Source: Methylocystis iwaonis
Lineage (GTDB): Bacteria; Pseudomonadota; Alphaproteobacteria; Rhizobiales; Beijerinckiaceae
Assembly: GCF_027925385.1 (NCBI RefSeq)
Contig: NZ_AP027142.1
Coordinates: 1,904,001-1,968,000 of the forward strand
Reading direction: 5' to 3'
DNA: 64,000 nucleotides
Below are positions 26,318 through 39,276 of this stretch, in pieces; positions within the stretch are counted from its first letter, which is position 1; every line of letters begins with the position of its first letter. The notes under the pieces were generated by a model. The model was given only the letters and a program-made list of their open reading frames with translations, searched no databases and was not told the DNA's origin. The position numbers and the translations under genes are program-made.

Positions 26318-26588
26318 AAATCAAACGAGTTCCGCTCGATTGGTTCGGCGCCATCCCCGCCGCTCGCGCCATTTGGACCCCCATGGAATCACCGCCGTCA
26401 TTGCGAGGAGGCGGAGCCGACGAAGCAATCCAGGGCCGCATCGCTGCCCTGGATTGCTTCGCTTCGCTCGCAATGACGGGTTCTGCGCAAAACCAGCGCT
26501 GTTGTGGCTCTGGATTCCCGGTCGGGCTTTCAGCCCGCCGGGAATGACACGCGTCCGATGCGAGCTGTTCGAACGGAAATGGTGTCAG
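26318..26588. mobile_element. MITE-like modular repeat, copy 3 (long, inverted)
   Basis: This copy runs opposite to copy 4. Its left part reads GAGTTCCGCTCGATTGGTTC, then the CATTGCGAGGAGGCGGAGCC palindrome module, then CAGCGCTGTTGTGGCTCTGG, CGGTCGGGCTTTCAGCCCGC and the outer end CGAACGGAAATGGTGTCA. The last TCA (26585-26587) is the reverse-strand TGA stop of the lysophospholipase-like gene. Confidence 0.82.
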
Positions 26589-27529
26589 ATGGCTCCCGAC
26601 CCCGGAATAAACGCGTCGAACGCCCGCCAAAACTGCCCGCGCAACTCATCGCGCTCCATCAAAATCTCGTGCTTGGCGCCTGCGATGGTGAGCAGCGCGC
26701 CCGTGTCGAGATTTTGCGTGAAGCGCTCCATGGCGGCGTTCGATACGATTTTCTCTCGCCCGGCCTCGAAAATCAGCGTCGGCGTGCGAATGGCGCGCGC
26801 GAATTCCGGCGCCTCGAAACGCTTCATCAGGCGGAAGGCGGCGTTGACCCAGCCGATCGTCGGATCGCCGATGACGAGCTGCGGCGCCGCCGCGATAATG
26901 CGCGCATTGCGGGCGAAGCGGACTGGATCGGTCGTGAGCTTGTTTCCCTCGAAGGCTAATTCGAGATAGTTGCGCCCGCCGCCGAAAGGGATGAACTGGG
27001 CGCCGAGGCCGAGCATATCGAGCGTATCGGCGAGCCATCGCGCGCCGCGCGGGAAAGGCAGATTGGCGAGGTCGACCATTGGCGCGATGAGCGCCATGCG
27101 CTCGAAAGGCGGGCGGGAGGAATGCGCGAGATCGAGCATGATGGCGCCGCCCATCGAATGGGCGAGCGCGAACCAGGGCTGCGGCCGGGGGCTCAGCACT
27201 TCTGCGACAAAGACGTCGAGGTCGCGCTGATATTGCGAGAAATCGTCGACATGGCCTTTGCGCGGATCGGCGAGTTCGCGTTCCGAGCCCGCCTGTCCGC
27301 GCCAATCCAGTGCGACGACGTCGAAGCCCCGCTTGCGCAGATTCTCTATCGTCTCGAAATATTTCTCGATGAACTCGTTGTGTCCCTGGAAAACGGCGAC
27401 CGTGCCGCGCGCCGTCGTCGGGCAGGGGAAGATCGCGGCGCGCAGGCGTCTGCCATCATAGGCCTTCAACTGCTGAACGATGGCGCCGTCGGGAATGGGA
27501 TTATCTGACGTCGCGACCAGCTCGAGCAT
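26585..27529 (-). CDS. Alpha/beta hydrolase, lysophospholipase (PldB-like)
   Basis: The protein (314 aa from ATG 27529, behind GGAGGAC) has GTVAVFQGHNEFIEKYFETI (oxyanion region), VVALDWRGQAGSER, the nucleophile elbow FALAHSMGGAIMLDLAH, a late Asp in IFEAGREKIVSN and the His in IAGAKHEILMERDELR. This is the serine-hydrolase layout of PldB-type lysophospholipases or monoacylglycerol lipases. No signal peptide is seen, so it is cytoplasmic or peripheral. Its stop codon lies inside a repeat element. A longer frame to 27574 lacks a ribosome binding site. Confidence 0.87.
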   Translation of the reverse strand: MLELVATSDNPIPDGAIVQQLKAYDGRRLRAAIFPCPTTARGTVAVFQGHNEFIEKYFETIENLRKRGFDVVALDWRGQAGSERELADPRKGHVDDFSQYQRDLDVFVAEVLSPRPQPWFALAHSMGGAIMLDLAHSSRPPFERMALIAPMVDLANLPFPRGARWLADTLDMLGLGAQFIPFGGGRNYLELAFEGNKLTTDPVRFARNARIIAAAPQLVIGDPTIGWVNAAFRLMKRFEAPEFARAIRTPTLIFEAGREKIVSNAAMERFTQNLDTGALLTIAGAKHEILMERDELRGQFWRAFDAFIPGSGAI

Positions 27530-27613
27530 GTGTCCTCCATGGCGATGGCGGCCCGAATCCAACGGCGCGACCATAGTGCATTTTCGCGCGGCGCCGGAAC
27601 AGGCGGAAAGCTG

Positions 27614-28180
27614 TCACATCGAGCAGAGCGCCGCGAGCCGGTCAGGCTCCGCAAAGTTCATCTTGCCTGTCACAATGGCGGAGACGGCGCCGGAGGCGTC
27701 GAGGAAATAATGCAGGGGCGTCGCCACGCCGCCCGCTTTGGTCTCGCCGTAGAAGGCGCGCGCGGCCTTCGCCTTGGCGAGGTCGGTTTTGCTCGAATCG
27801 CCGACGCGGTAGATTTGCCAGGGCAGACCGTAGCTCTTGAACTTCGCGAGGTCCTTGGGGAAGTCCTTTGCGATCGCCGAAACGACGACGATGTTCCAGC
27901 GTTGCGGACAGGCTTTGGCAATTGCCTTGTAGCCGGAGACCTCCCCGAGGCAATTGGGACACCAATAGGCCCAAAGGGAAACAAGCGTCGGTTTGCCATT
28001 CGCCATGAGCGCGCGCAGATCGAGCGGGGCGCCTTTTTCGTCGACGAGCGCGACCTCCCGCAAGGAGGCTTTCATCTCCGCCTCTGTCACCGAGCGTTCG
28101 ACCTGCATGCCAAGGAGCTCCGCGCGGGCAAAAGTGGCGGCGCAGGCAAAAATAAGAAAGAACGCAATCCGGAATATCAT
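27614..28180 (-). CDS. Periplasmic TlpA-like thioredoxin-fold protein
   Basis: The 188-aa protein has a signal peptide (MIFRIAFFLIFACAATFARA) and a thioredoxin fold with the active site WAYWCPNCLGEV (Cys-Pro-Asn-Cys, about residues 73-78), a cis-Pro region ATPLHYFLDASG and the DLRALMANGKPTLVSLWAYW strand typical of TlpA/ResE-type reductases. It probably reduces disulfides or assists metalloprotein maturation in the periplasm. The copper receptor gene lies upstream on the same strand but is separated by 360 bp that include a repeat, so co-transcription is uncertain. Copper-site assembly is one possible role, by inference only. Confidence 0.83.
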   Translation of the reverse strand: MIFRIAFFLIFACAATFARAELLGMQVERSVTEAEMKASLREVALVDEKGAPLDLRALMANGKPTLVSLWAYWCPNCLGEVSGYKAIAKACPQRWNIVVVSAIAKDFPKDLAKFKSYGLPWQIYRVGDSSKTDLAKAKAARAFYGETKAGGVATPLHYFLDASGAVSAIVTGKMNFAEPDRLAALCSM

Positions 28181-28239
28181 TGGCCGCTTCCGTAACGAAA
28201 GGGCGACGCTTTCGCGCCGCTCAGATTGCCGACAAAGTG

Positions 28240-28395
28240 GCGGTGATGCCCCTCGTGCTTCGAGACGCCTGCTGCGCAGGCTCCTCAGCATGAGGAGCTT
28301 CTGCAACTTCGCCAAACACTTAGGTCTCATCCTGAGGAGCGAGCGACGCTCGCGTCTCGAAGGACGAGGCCGCCTCGGAGGTTTGTCAACGAACT
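28240..28395. repeat. CTTCGAGAC/CTCAGGATGAGG repeat, copy 2
   Basis: The unit runs from GACAAAGTGGCGGTGATGCC through CCCCTCGTGCTTCGAGACGC, CTCCTCAGCATGAGGAGCTT and CACTTAGGTCTCATCCTGAG to GGCCGCCTCGGAGGTTTGTC. A partial second piece, AGAATGAGGGGCTTCTGCAT, lies at about 28426-28450. Together they fill most of the 362-bp gap between the receptor and thioredoxin genes; no gene is seen. Confidence 0.8.
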
Positions 28396-28542
28396 GAGCA
28401 ACGCTTTTGCGTCGCAGCAGCCACAGAATGAGGGGCTTCTGCATCTGCGTCAAACCCCGGAGAGATGTGAGGACTTCGTCTCTCGATATGCGGCGTAACA
28501 GCGCCAAAAAATTGGGGCGGCGCTTTCGCGCCGCCCCCGTTC

Positions 28543-30939
28543 TCAGAACTTCACCGTCATCCCGGCCACGAAATTACGGCCCATGCCCGGGACAGGCCCG
28601 TAATTAGCCGCGTTGTTCGTGACCTTGGCCAAAGTGAAATAGCTTCCCCCGAGCGGCGAGAAATATTTCTGGTCGAAGACATTCTCTAACCCGAGGTCGA
28701 AACGCACATTGCCCCACTCATAGGCCGTGCGCAGATTGAGCAAGGCGTAGCCGCCGGTCTTCAGCTCATTGCGCGCAACGGAGATATGCGTCTTGCTGTC
28801 GACGAGTTGCAGCTCCACCACATTCGACCAACCGCCCAGGCGATGCTCGATGGCGCCGCGCGCGTTGAGCGGCATGATGTGATAAAGGCCATCGCCCTTG
28901 CGCGCATTCTTCGCCAGCATATAGCAATTGAAGCCCGAGAGGCCGCAGGCCGTGTAATCCGGCATTTCGAAGTCACGGCCGAAGACGTAGTTGATGTTTC
29001 CGGACGCGAAGAACTGCCCGTATTCCGGCGTCTCCCACAATTTCACGCGGCCCGAGATGTCGAAACCATAAATCTGGGCCTTGTGATTGCGGAACTGCAG
29101 CACAGGAAAGACGAGGCCCGCAGGGCCGGTCGTGTTGCCGTAGCGCTCGGCGGTGATGAAGTTTTCGATATAGGTGTAATAGGGATTGGCGCGCGCTTCC
29201 CAATTGCCTCTCGGGTCCTTCCATTCGGCGGTGACGCCGAACGTGTGGGCGACCTCGGGCTTGAGGTCCATATTGCCGGTGTAGCCGTTGAGGTCGCCGA
29301 ACCAATTGTTCATCGTGGTCCCCATCGCCACCGGCCAGGCGTAACGCTCATAGAGGCTGGGTGAGCGGGTCTTGCGCGAATAGCCCACCTCATAGGCGCT
29401 CGTTTCGTCGCGCTGGTAACGGGCCTTCGCCACCATGTCGAAGTTCACGTCGGTGCGCGAACGGTTGCGGCTGTTGAAAATGCCGGCCGTGATGGCGTCC
29501 GGGTTATTCATATACATGGGCATGCCCATCATCATGCCCATCGGAATGCGCGCGCGCGGATCGTAGGGCGAGACATTGCCCGTATCCATCCACACGACGT
29601 CGTTTCGCACGCCGAGCAAGGTCGACCATTGCGGCGTCCAATTGGCTTCCCATTCGGCGAAATGACCGACGCGGTTGCGATCGCCGTTGTTGATGTTCCA
29701 GAAGGTGAGGGGGCCCATCATCATCGAGCGGTAGATGGGCTCCCACCAATCGTTCAGCCGGAAGCCGTGATATTCGCTGCCGAGCCGCAGAAGGTCGCGG
29801 CCGGAAAGCTGCGTGAAGGGGATTTCCGTCTTGATCGAATAGCCGAAATCCTTGCCGATCGTGTTCATCGGCATGTTCGACGGCTGCTTGTCCTGCAGGA
29901 AGCCCATCGTATGCGCGACATAGTGATAGAAGGCGCGCGCGTCGACCGCGCCCCAATCATATGCGCCCTGATATTTGGCGTCCGCGGTATAGGCGCGGTT
30001 GCCGGTCATATCCATGCGCTGATTGGGGAAGCCCTGATAGGGAATGTTCTCGATGGCGCCGCGCAGCGAGAACAGGTGCCCGTTGTTCTGATAGGCCGCC
30101 GTGACCGAATGCTGCTCGGAGATGAAGTTGGTCGACAGCACCTTCCTGCCGTCGCCGCCCTGATGATAATCCGTCGCGCGCGACCAGGCGCCGTTGTAGA
30201 GCACGCTCCAATGCTCATTGGCGACATTCGCCGTGCCCGAGACGGTGATGCCATTGTTGTTGGTGCGGAAGAAGGCCGAGATGGCGCCCGTGGCGAGGAT
30301 TTCGTTCTGGGCGCCAAAGCGCAGGCCCTGGCCGCGGAAAGGCAAAAAGGGCGGATAGGGCGAGCCGAGCAGGAACGGGCCCGTGGGTTCCACGACCCCC
30401 GGGGCGGCGGCGGCGCTTGGCGCGAAGGCCGGCTGCCGCGGCGTCACGAGAATGGAGCCGCCGATCGAATCGCCGCCTTTGCTCACCGGCATGACGCCGG
30501 AGTGCACTTCAATATTCTGGACGTTATTCGGATCGATATAAGAGAGCGGCGGATTCATATGGTTGGCGCAGGCCGAGGTCGCCTCGACGCCGCCAACGAG
30601 GATCTTCAGCCGATCGTCGGCCATGCCGTGAATGACCGGCAATCGGGAGACGCCGCCCGCTTCGTACCAATTCACGCCCGGCGCATTTTGGAGGAGCTGC
30701 ACTGTGTCGGCGGCGGCCGGCAGCTCATTGGCGATCTCGCGCGGACCGATCACGGTCGCGTCCTGCAGCTTGTCGGGCTGGGCGACAACCGTGTTGGGCC
30801 GCGGCGCGGCGGCGGCGGCGCCGCGGCTGGCCGCGCCCACCGTAATTGCGGGTAGGGGCGTTTGCGCTTGGGCGTAGCCGAACCAGGCAAGAGCGATCGC
30901 GCCGGCGGATGCGCCGCGCGCCAAGACAAGACGTGACAT
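28543..30939 (-). CDS. TonB-dependent copper receptor (OprC/NosA type)
   Basis: The 798-aa outer-membrane protein has a signal peptide, a plug domain (about 55-170: IHGMADDRLKILVGGV, VSKGGDSIGGSILVTPRQ) and a 22-strand barrel ending in the C-terminal Phe motif VAGMTVKF. The plug contains CANHM (Cys124, Met128) and the barrel contains HTM (His343, Met345), matching the CxxxM and HxM copper ligands known for Pseudomonas OprC. It also has Met-rich loops (YRSMMMGP; IPMGMMMGMPMYM). Copper uptake is therefore likely. A gene for a DUF2946 protein lies 65 bp upstream on the same strand. Confidence 0.9.
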   Translation of the reverse strand: MSRLVLARGASAGAIALAWFGYAQAQTPLPAITVGAASRGAAAAAPRPNTVVAQPDKLQDATVIGPREIANELPAAADTVQLLQNAPGVNWYEAGGVSRLPVIHGMADDRLKILVGGVEATSACANHMNPPLSYIDPNNVQNIEVHSGVMPVSKGGDSIGGSILVTPRQPAFAPSAAAAPGVVEPTGPFLLGSPYPPFLPFRGQGLRFGAQNEILATGAISAFFRTNNNGITVSGTANVANEHWSVLYNGAWSRATDYHQGGDGRKVLSTNFISEQHSVTAAYQNNGHLFSLRGAIENIPYQGFPNQRMDMTGNRAYTADAKYQGAYDWGAVDARAFYHYVAHTMGFLQDKQPSNMPMNTIGKDFGYSIKTEIPFTQLSGRDLLRLGSEYHGFRLNDWWEPIYRSMMMGPLTFWNINNGDRNRVGHFAEWEANWTPQWSTLLGVRNDVVWMDTGNVSPYDPRARIPMGMMMGMPMYMNNPDAITAGIFNSRNRSRTDVNFDMVAKARYQRDETSAYEVGYSRKTRSPSLYERYAWPVAMGTTMNNWFGDLNGYTGNMDLKPEVAHTFGVTAEWKDPRGNWEARANPYYTYIENFITAERYGNTTGPAGLVFPVLQFRNHKAQIYGFDISGRVKLWETPEYGQFFASGNINYVFGRDFEMPDYTACGLSGFNCYMLAKNARKGDGLYHIMPLNARGAIEHRLGGWSNVVELQLVDSKTHISVARNELKTGGYALLNLRTAYEWGNVRFDLGLENVFDQKYFSPLGGSYFTLAKVTNNAANYGPVPGMGRNFVAGMTVKF

Positions 30940-31004
30940 GGGACAAATTTCTCCTGATCCGCCGGATGACGGCGGTTAGACTGGATTCGCGTTGGCTGGT
31001 TCCG

Positions 31005-31415
31005 TCAGGAGAAAAGCGGCGGCGCGCGCGCGGGATGGGCTGCACGCCGCCGCGCGTGAGGCGTCGCAACGCCGCTGGGCAAGAAGAAGACGAGCCGGCT
31101 CGTAATGGCGGGCGCGACTTGAGCGGACGGGCGCGCGTCGATCGCTGAAAAGACGCAGGCCAGACACGCGCTGCAATCATGGTCAGCGCTTGTCCCCGGC
31201 AGATGCGGCGCGCCCGCGCCCAGCGCGACGCCGGGACGCTGGCACTCCGCAGCGGCCATTGCCGAGCCGTGCCCGGAGCCGCCGCGCATCCACTGCGGGG
31301 AGCCAGCCTGCACGACAAGGAACAGCGTCATCGCCAGCGCGAGCGCGTGACGCGCCCAGCCGGCAATGACGACGCCGCTCCTATTCGCGCGGGAAATGTG
31401 GCCTCGAATCCGCAT
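31005..31415 (-). CDS. DUF2946-like membrane protein with CxxCxxC
   Basis: The 136-aa protein has a basic N-terminus, one hydrophobic segment (about 17-38, VVIAGWARHALALAMTLFLV) and an exported part with the cluster DHDCSACLACVFS (Cys-x-x-Cys-x-x-Cys, about 82-90). This resembles DUF2946 proteins, small Cys/His-containing proteins often encoded next to copper TonB receptors and copper tolerance genes. The C-terminal tail is Arg/Pro-rich. It is the first gene of a probable operon with the copper receptor and diverges from hsp20 across 240 bp. A role in periplasmic copper handling is inferred from context. Confidence 0.72.
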   Translation of the reverse strand: MRIRGHISRANRSGVVIAGWARHALALAMTLFLVVQAGSPQWMRGGSGHGSAMAAAECQRPGVALGAGAPHLPGTSADHDCSACLACVFSAIDARPSAQVAPAITSRLVFFLPSGVATPHARRRAAHPARAPPLFS

Positions 31416-31428
31416 GTCGCGGATTTAT

Positions 31429-31450
31429 GCTAAGGCGTTCGTGGCTTAGC
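31429..31450. promoter_or_regulatory. Candidate operator upstream of the copper operon
   Basis: GCTAAG, ten bases, CTTAGC form a 6-bp inverted repeat 14 bp before the ATG of the DUF2946 gene, with a further CTTAG at 31457. The position suits a repressor site, but I cannot name the regulator and the arms are short. Confidence 0.3.
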
Positions 31451-31537
31451 TAGCGACTTAGGTCATATAAGAGTCGTATTTGCTTCAACTGTGTCTTTTC
31501 GGCAACCCTATTTTCGGCCAGCAACAAAAAGCCGGCC

Positions 31538-31566
31538 CTTGAACTCCCTCGAGCCGCTTCCCAAAT
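31538..31566 (+). promoter_or_regulatory. Candidate RpoH (sigma-32) promoter of hsp20
   Basis: CTTGAA (31538-31543), a 17-bp spacer and CCAAAT (31561-31566) resemble the alphaproteobacterial heat-shock promoter CTTGAA-N17-CYTATNT. A start near 31573 would give an 80-nt leader. Confidence 0.55.
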
Positions 31567-31627
31567 CGAATTCAGCGCGGGCCGCACTGGACGCGCGAAT
31601 AGGCGCGGCGCGATACGCAGCGCGCCG

Positions 31628-31654
31628 CATGTCGCTTCATACGGAGGATATGTC
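31628..31654 (+). promoter_or_regulatory. ROSE-like RNA thermometer over the hsp20 ribosome binding site
   Basis: CATGTCGCTTCATACGGAGG then ATATG folds so that CATGTCGCTT faces GGAGGATATG. The TCGCT opposite the Shine-Dalgarno matches the conserved U(U/C)GCU of ROSE elements, which includes a G opposite a G in the ribosome binding site. The ATG follows at 31655. ROSE elements melt at heat-shock temperature and release translation of small heat-shock genes in rhizobia. Confidence 0.72.
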
Positions 31655-32119
31655 ATGCGTCACTTCGATCTTTCGCCCCTCTATCGCCAGACCGTGGGCT
31701 TCGATCGTCTCTTCAATCTTCTCGACCAGGGCGGCGGCGTCGACGGCGCGTCGACCTATCCGCCTTATAATATCGAGCGCACCGGCGAGAACGCCTACCG
31801 CGTCACGCTGGCGGTTGCCGGCTTCTCCCGCGAGGAGCTGACGATCGAGACCAAGGAAAATACGCTGTCGATCAAAGGCTCCAAGGATCAGACTCCGCCC
31901 GCCCAGGGTCGTGAGATGCTGCATCAAGGGATCGCCGCCCGCGCCTTCGAGCGACGGTTCCAGCTCGCCGACCATGTGGTCGTGACGGGCGCGAGCCTGG
32001 TCAACGGCCTGCTGCATGTCGACCTGGTGCGGGAAATCCCCGAGACGCAGAAACCGCGTCGCATCGAGATCGGCGGCAGCGCTCCGACCGCCAAGGTTGT
32101 CGAGTCCAAGGCCGCGTAA
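31655..32119 (+). CDS. Small heat-shock protein Hsp20 (IbpA type)
   Basis: The 154-aa alpha-crystallin-domain chaperone starts MRHFDLSPLYRQTVGFDRLF. The crystallin core (about 38-130) contains YNIERTGENAYRVTLAVAGF, IETKENTLSIKG, GIAARAFERRFQLADHV and GLLHVDLVREIPE with the conserved GxL. It holds unfolding proteins during heat stress. Control appears double, with an RpoH-like promoter and a ROSE-like leader. A terminator follows. Confidence 0.94.
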   Translation: MRHFDLSPLYRQTVGFDRLFNLLDQGGGVDGASTYPPYNIERTGENAYRVTLAVAGFSREELTIETKENTLSIKGSKDQTPPAQGREMLHQGIAARAFERRFQLADHVVVTGASLVNGLLHVDLVREIPETQKPRRIEIGGSAPTAKVVESKAA

Positions 32120-32142
32120 GGCCGTTCGTCGATCGGTCCTGC

Positions 32143-32172
32143 AGAGGCGCCCGCTCGGGCGCCTCTTTTATT
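32143..32172 (+). terminator. Intrinsic terminator after hsp20
   Basis: AGAGGCGCCC-GCTC... GGGCGCCTCT is a 10-bp stem followed by TTTATTTT. Confidence 0.87.
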
Positions 32173-32191
32173 TTGCCGGGGCGCGATACTC

Positions 32192-33250
32192 TTACGGCGT
32201 TTTCTGTGGCGTCTTGGCGCTGGGCGCCGCATGAGCCGTGGCGGTCGTCGGCGCCGATGGGGTGACGGCGGCGGCGCCTTCGGTCGCCTTCGGCGGGACG
32301 ATGGCGCGATGCGAGGCGGCGGTCGAGCGCGCGGCGACAGCGCGCGGCGCCGGCGCCTTTGCCGCTGCGGTCGGAGATTTGGCGGGGTCGGCGAGCGGCC
32401 CCGGCTGCGGCGGCTTGACGGCCTCCGCCTTGGTTTCGACCGGCTTTTGCGCCGGAGCCGGTTTTGCTGGGGCAGGAGCCGCCTCAGGCGGCGTGGCCGC
32501 AGCCGGTTTTTGCGCCTCCGCCGGCTTAGGGGCCTCCTTGGCGGCTTCTGGCCCCTTGGGCGGTTCCGTTGGCTTGGCCGGTTCGGCGGGCTTCGCAATC
32601 TCGGCCGGCTTCGCCCATTCGATCGGCTTTTGCGTTTCGGCGGGTTTGGCGGTCGGAGTCGGTAGTGCGACTGCCGGCGGTGTGGGTGTGGGACGCGCCG
32701 CGCCGCTGGCGGGCCGCTGCGTCTGTTGGGCGGCGGGCGCCTCCGGGGCGGGCTGCGGCAGGCGCATAATGCGCCCATTCCCGCGCCCTTCGTCGAGCGG
32801 CGCTCGGTTTTTGCCGATCTCCTTGACGACCGGGTGGGAGCCCCCAAGCTGCGGAACGAATCCGTTATCGTCCGGGCGAGGACGCTCGGCGGCCGGCGGC
32901 GGGCCAATCCGCATGGCGTGGAGGATCGCGCCCTCGTAAGGATCGATGAAAAAGCGCGTCTCGCCTTCGCGGCGGCTTACGCCCGTGGCGACGATCTGAT
33001 CGCCGCGCCGGCCAAGTGGCCCTACGAGCTGGAAACCCTCGCGGGCGAGGATGCGCGCCACGGCGCCGCGCGAGGCGAAGCGCGGTTCGCCGAAATCCTC
33101 GTCGTCAGGCGGCGGCTGATAGCTCCAGCTATAGGCGAAAGGGCGGAAGAAGAACTGCGCCGTCGCGGCGTCGGCGCCGAACCCGCAGGCCAGCGCGAGC
33201 CCGAGGGCAAGAGGGGTTCCCCATTTCGGCCGGGTAGAAGACATGCACAC
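32192..33250 (-). CDS. Secreted protein with long Ala/Pro/Lys-rich tail
   Basis: The 352-aa protein has a signal peptide (about 1-31, TPLALGLALACGFGADAATA-Q) and a folded-looking N-terminal part (about 32-135: YSWSYQPPPDDEDFGEPRFA, GAVARILAREGFQLVGPLGR, RREGETRFFIDPYEGAILHA). The rest (about 150-352) is low-complexity with PAK/PAE/KPA repeats. The N-terminal part is typical of a conserved but unnamed alphaproteobacterial periplasmic protein; the tail resembles TonB-like or wall-spanning linkers. The function is unknown. It converges on the hsp20 terminator. Confidence 0.72.
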   Translation of the reverse strand: MCMSSTRPKWGTPLALGLALACGFGADAATAQFFFRPFAYSWSYQPPPDDEDFGEPRFASRGAVARILAREGFQLVGPLGRRGDQIVATGVSRREGETRFFIDPYEGAILHAMRIGPPPAAERPRPDDNGFVPQLGGSHPVVKEIGKNRAPLDEGRGNGRIMRLPQPAPEAPAAQQTQRPASGAARPTPTPPAVALPTPTAKPAETQKPIEWAKPAEIAKPAEPAKPTEPPKGPEAAKEAPKPAEAQKPAAATPPEAAPAPAKPAPAQKPVETKAEAVKPPQPGPLADPAKSPTAAAKAPAPRAVAARSTAASHRAIVPPKATEGAAAVTPSAPTTATAHAAPSAKTPQKTP

Positions 33251-33710
33251 TTTTCCTTAAACCGTCGCCCCCTCACGCTTACCATCTTCTCCGGGATTGC
33301 GGCGAGCCTTGGACGCGCAACATTAATTGCCGGTAAGAACGGCGCTCGCGGGAGGCGGTTGCTTGTCACCGGAGCATAAATCTGGCAAAAATCATGGGCG
33401 TCGATATGTCAGTGCTGCTGACCTTTCGGCGCCGTCGCCCTTCGATAGTCGCCATTTTCCATCGCGCCGCGGTCAGAGCCGGCGGCGCGGGCCGAACGAC
33501 CGACGATCGAGACGGTTTGGCGCGCCTCTTGCCTGAGGCGCGGCGGCCTGGCCGAAGGGAAGGCGCAAGAATGCGCGCGCAAGCAGGCGCTGGAGGGGGC
33601 GCAAGCGCGCTTCAATCCACCGCGAACTTGCTCTATGCAGTTTTTGGAAAACGAATGTGACGAGGCGCCGGCCGCAGAAACACGCCGCGCCGCGTCGAGG
33701 AGACGCCGCC
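33251..33710. other. Gene-free divergent interval before gltB
   Basis: About 460 bp lie between the secreted-protein gene and gltB. Short open frames exist but lack family features and good ribosome binding sites. No repeat copy of the families found elsewhere is seen. It should contain the gltB promoter and leader; I could not identify them by eye. Confidence 0.4.
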
Positions 33711-38408
<4,698 letters not shown>

Positions 38409-38439
38409 GAGGGCGGGGGCTTAGCCCCCGCGCCTAAAA

Positions 38440-38844
38440 TCAGACAAACGGGTTCTCGATTTTTAGTTGATCGAGGATCTGCCCATTATGCAGGTCCTCC
38501 GTATAGAGCGTCCGGCAGCCCGCTAATTTAGCTGCCGCCACGATCATGGCGTCATAGATTGCAAAATTGTAGCGCTCGGCAAGAGCGACGCCGGTCTGGT
38601 GCGTTTCAAGGGTAAGGGGAACGATGTCGAGCGTCGCTCGAAACGATTCTAAACTCGCCTTCACATTCTGCCACGAAGCATTGTGTTTGCGCCGAGAAAC
38701 GGCGGCGAACTCGTTCAGAACCTGAATGCTGACGACGCCGCCGAGCGCAATCAACTCTTCGGAGATATCCGCTTTGGCGCCGGAGGTCGCGACCGCGTAT
38801 AGAAGGACGTTCGTATCGAAGAAGCTTCTATTCCTCGTCGTCAT
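38440..38844 (-). CDS. PIN-domain toxin (VapC type)
   Basis: The 134-aa PIN-domain protein has the first Asp in SFFDTNVLLYAVAT, the glutamate in QVLNEFAAVSRRK, and the later acidic residues in FAIYDAMIVAAAKLAGC and LYTEDLHNGQ. It is a predicted Mg-dependent RNase toxin. Its start overlaps the end of the antitoxin gene by 17 bp, giving the normal antitoxin-toxin order on the minus strand. It lies between gltB and gltD. Confidence 0.87.
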   Translation of the reverse strand: MTTRNRSFFDTNVLLYAVATSGAKADISEELIALGGVVSIQVLNEFAAVSRRKHNASWQNVKASLESFRATLDIVPLTLETHQTGVALAERYNFAIYDAMIVAAAKLAGCRTLYTEDLHNGQILDQLKIENPFV

Positions 38845-39055
38845 ATGCGTCTTCGCGTTTGAACCTGTAATCGGCCGGGATCATCCCGCGAAGGTTCCGG
38901 AGAGCAGCGATCGCCTCGGCGCGAGCGCGGGCTTTTTCGTCGATCATCGACTCGACCGTGATCGATACCTCGTCGCCTTCCTTCAGGCCCTTCTCCCGCA
39001 CGAGGTCGGCGGGCAGGCGCACGGCAAGGCTATTTCCCCATCGTGAGACGCGCAT
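38828..39055 (-). CDS. AbrB/MazE-type antitoxin
   Basis: The 75-aa protein begins MRVSRWGNSLAVRLPADLVR EKG and continues with LKEGDEVSITVE, a swapped-hairpin AbrB/SpoVT DNA-binding domain (about 1-45). An acidic toxin-binding tail follows, ending DAYDDEE. ATG 39055 was chosen because this motif starts the family; the frame is open to 39175 without similarity. The AT-rich segment upstream (about 39060-39130) is probably its promoter-operator. It neutralises the overlapping PIN toxin. Confidence 0.87.
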   Translation of the reverse strand: MRVSRWGNSLAVRLPADLVREKGLKEGDEVSITVESMIDEKARARAEAIAALRNLRGMIPADYRFKREDAYDDEE

Positions 39056-39276
39056 TGGGTTCTCCGGATATACGCTTTCCAAAATGTATATCTCCGCGTG
39101 TGTCTTGCATAGCATCAAATTAGCGCGGCTTACTCGCTTGACGGGGCCGAAGCGAAAGCGTTTAGAACTCCTCACGAAATCACGCAGTGGGCTGAACAGA
39201 CGGCGGACTGGCGGAATTCGAGCTGATCCGGCGGGTCTCGACCAGCCGGAGCCCGATGCGAAAGGTGGGATGCGAT

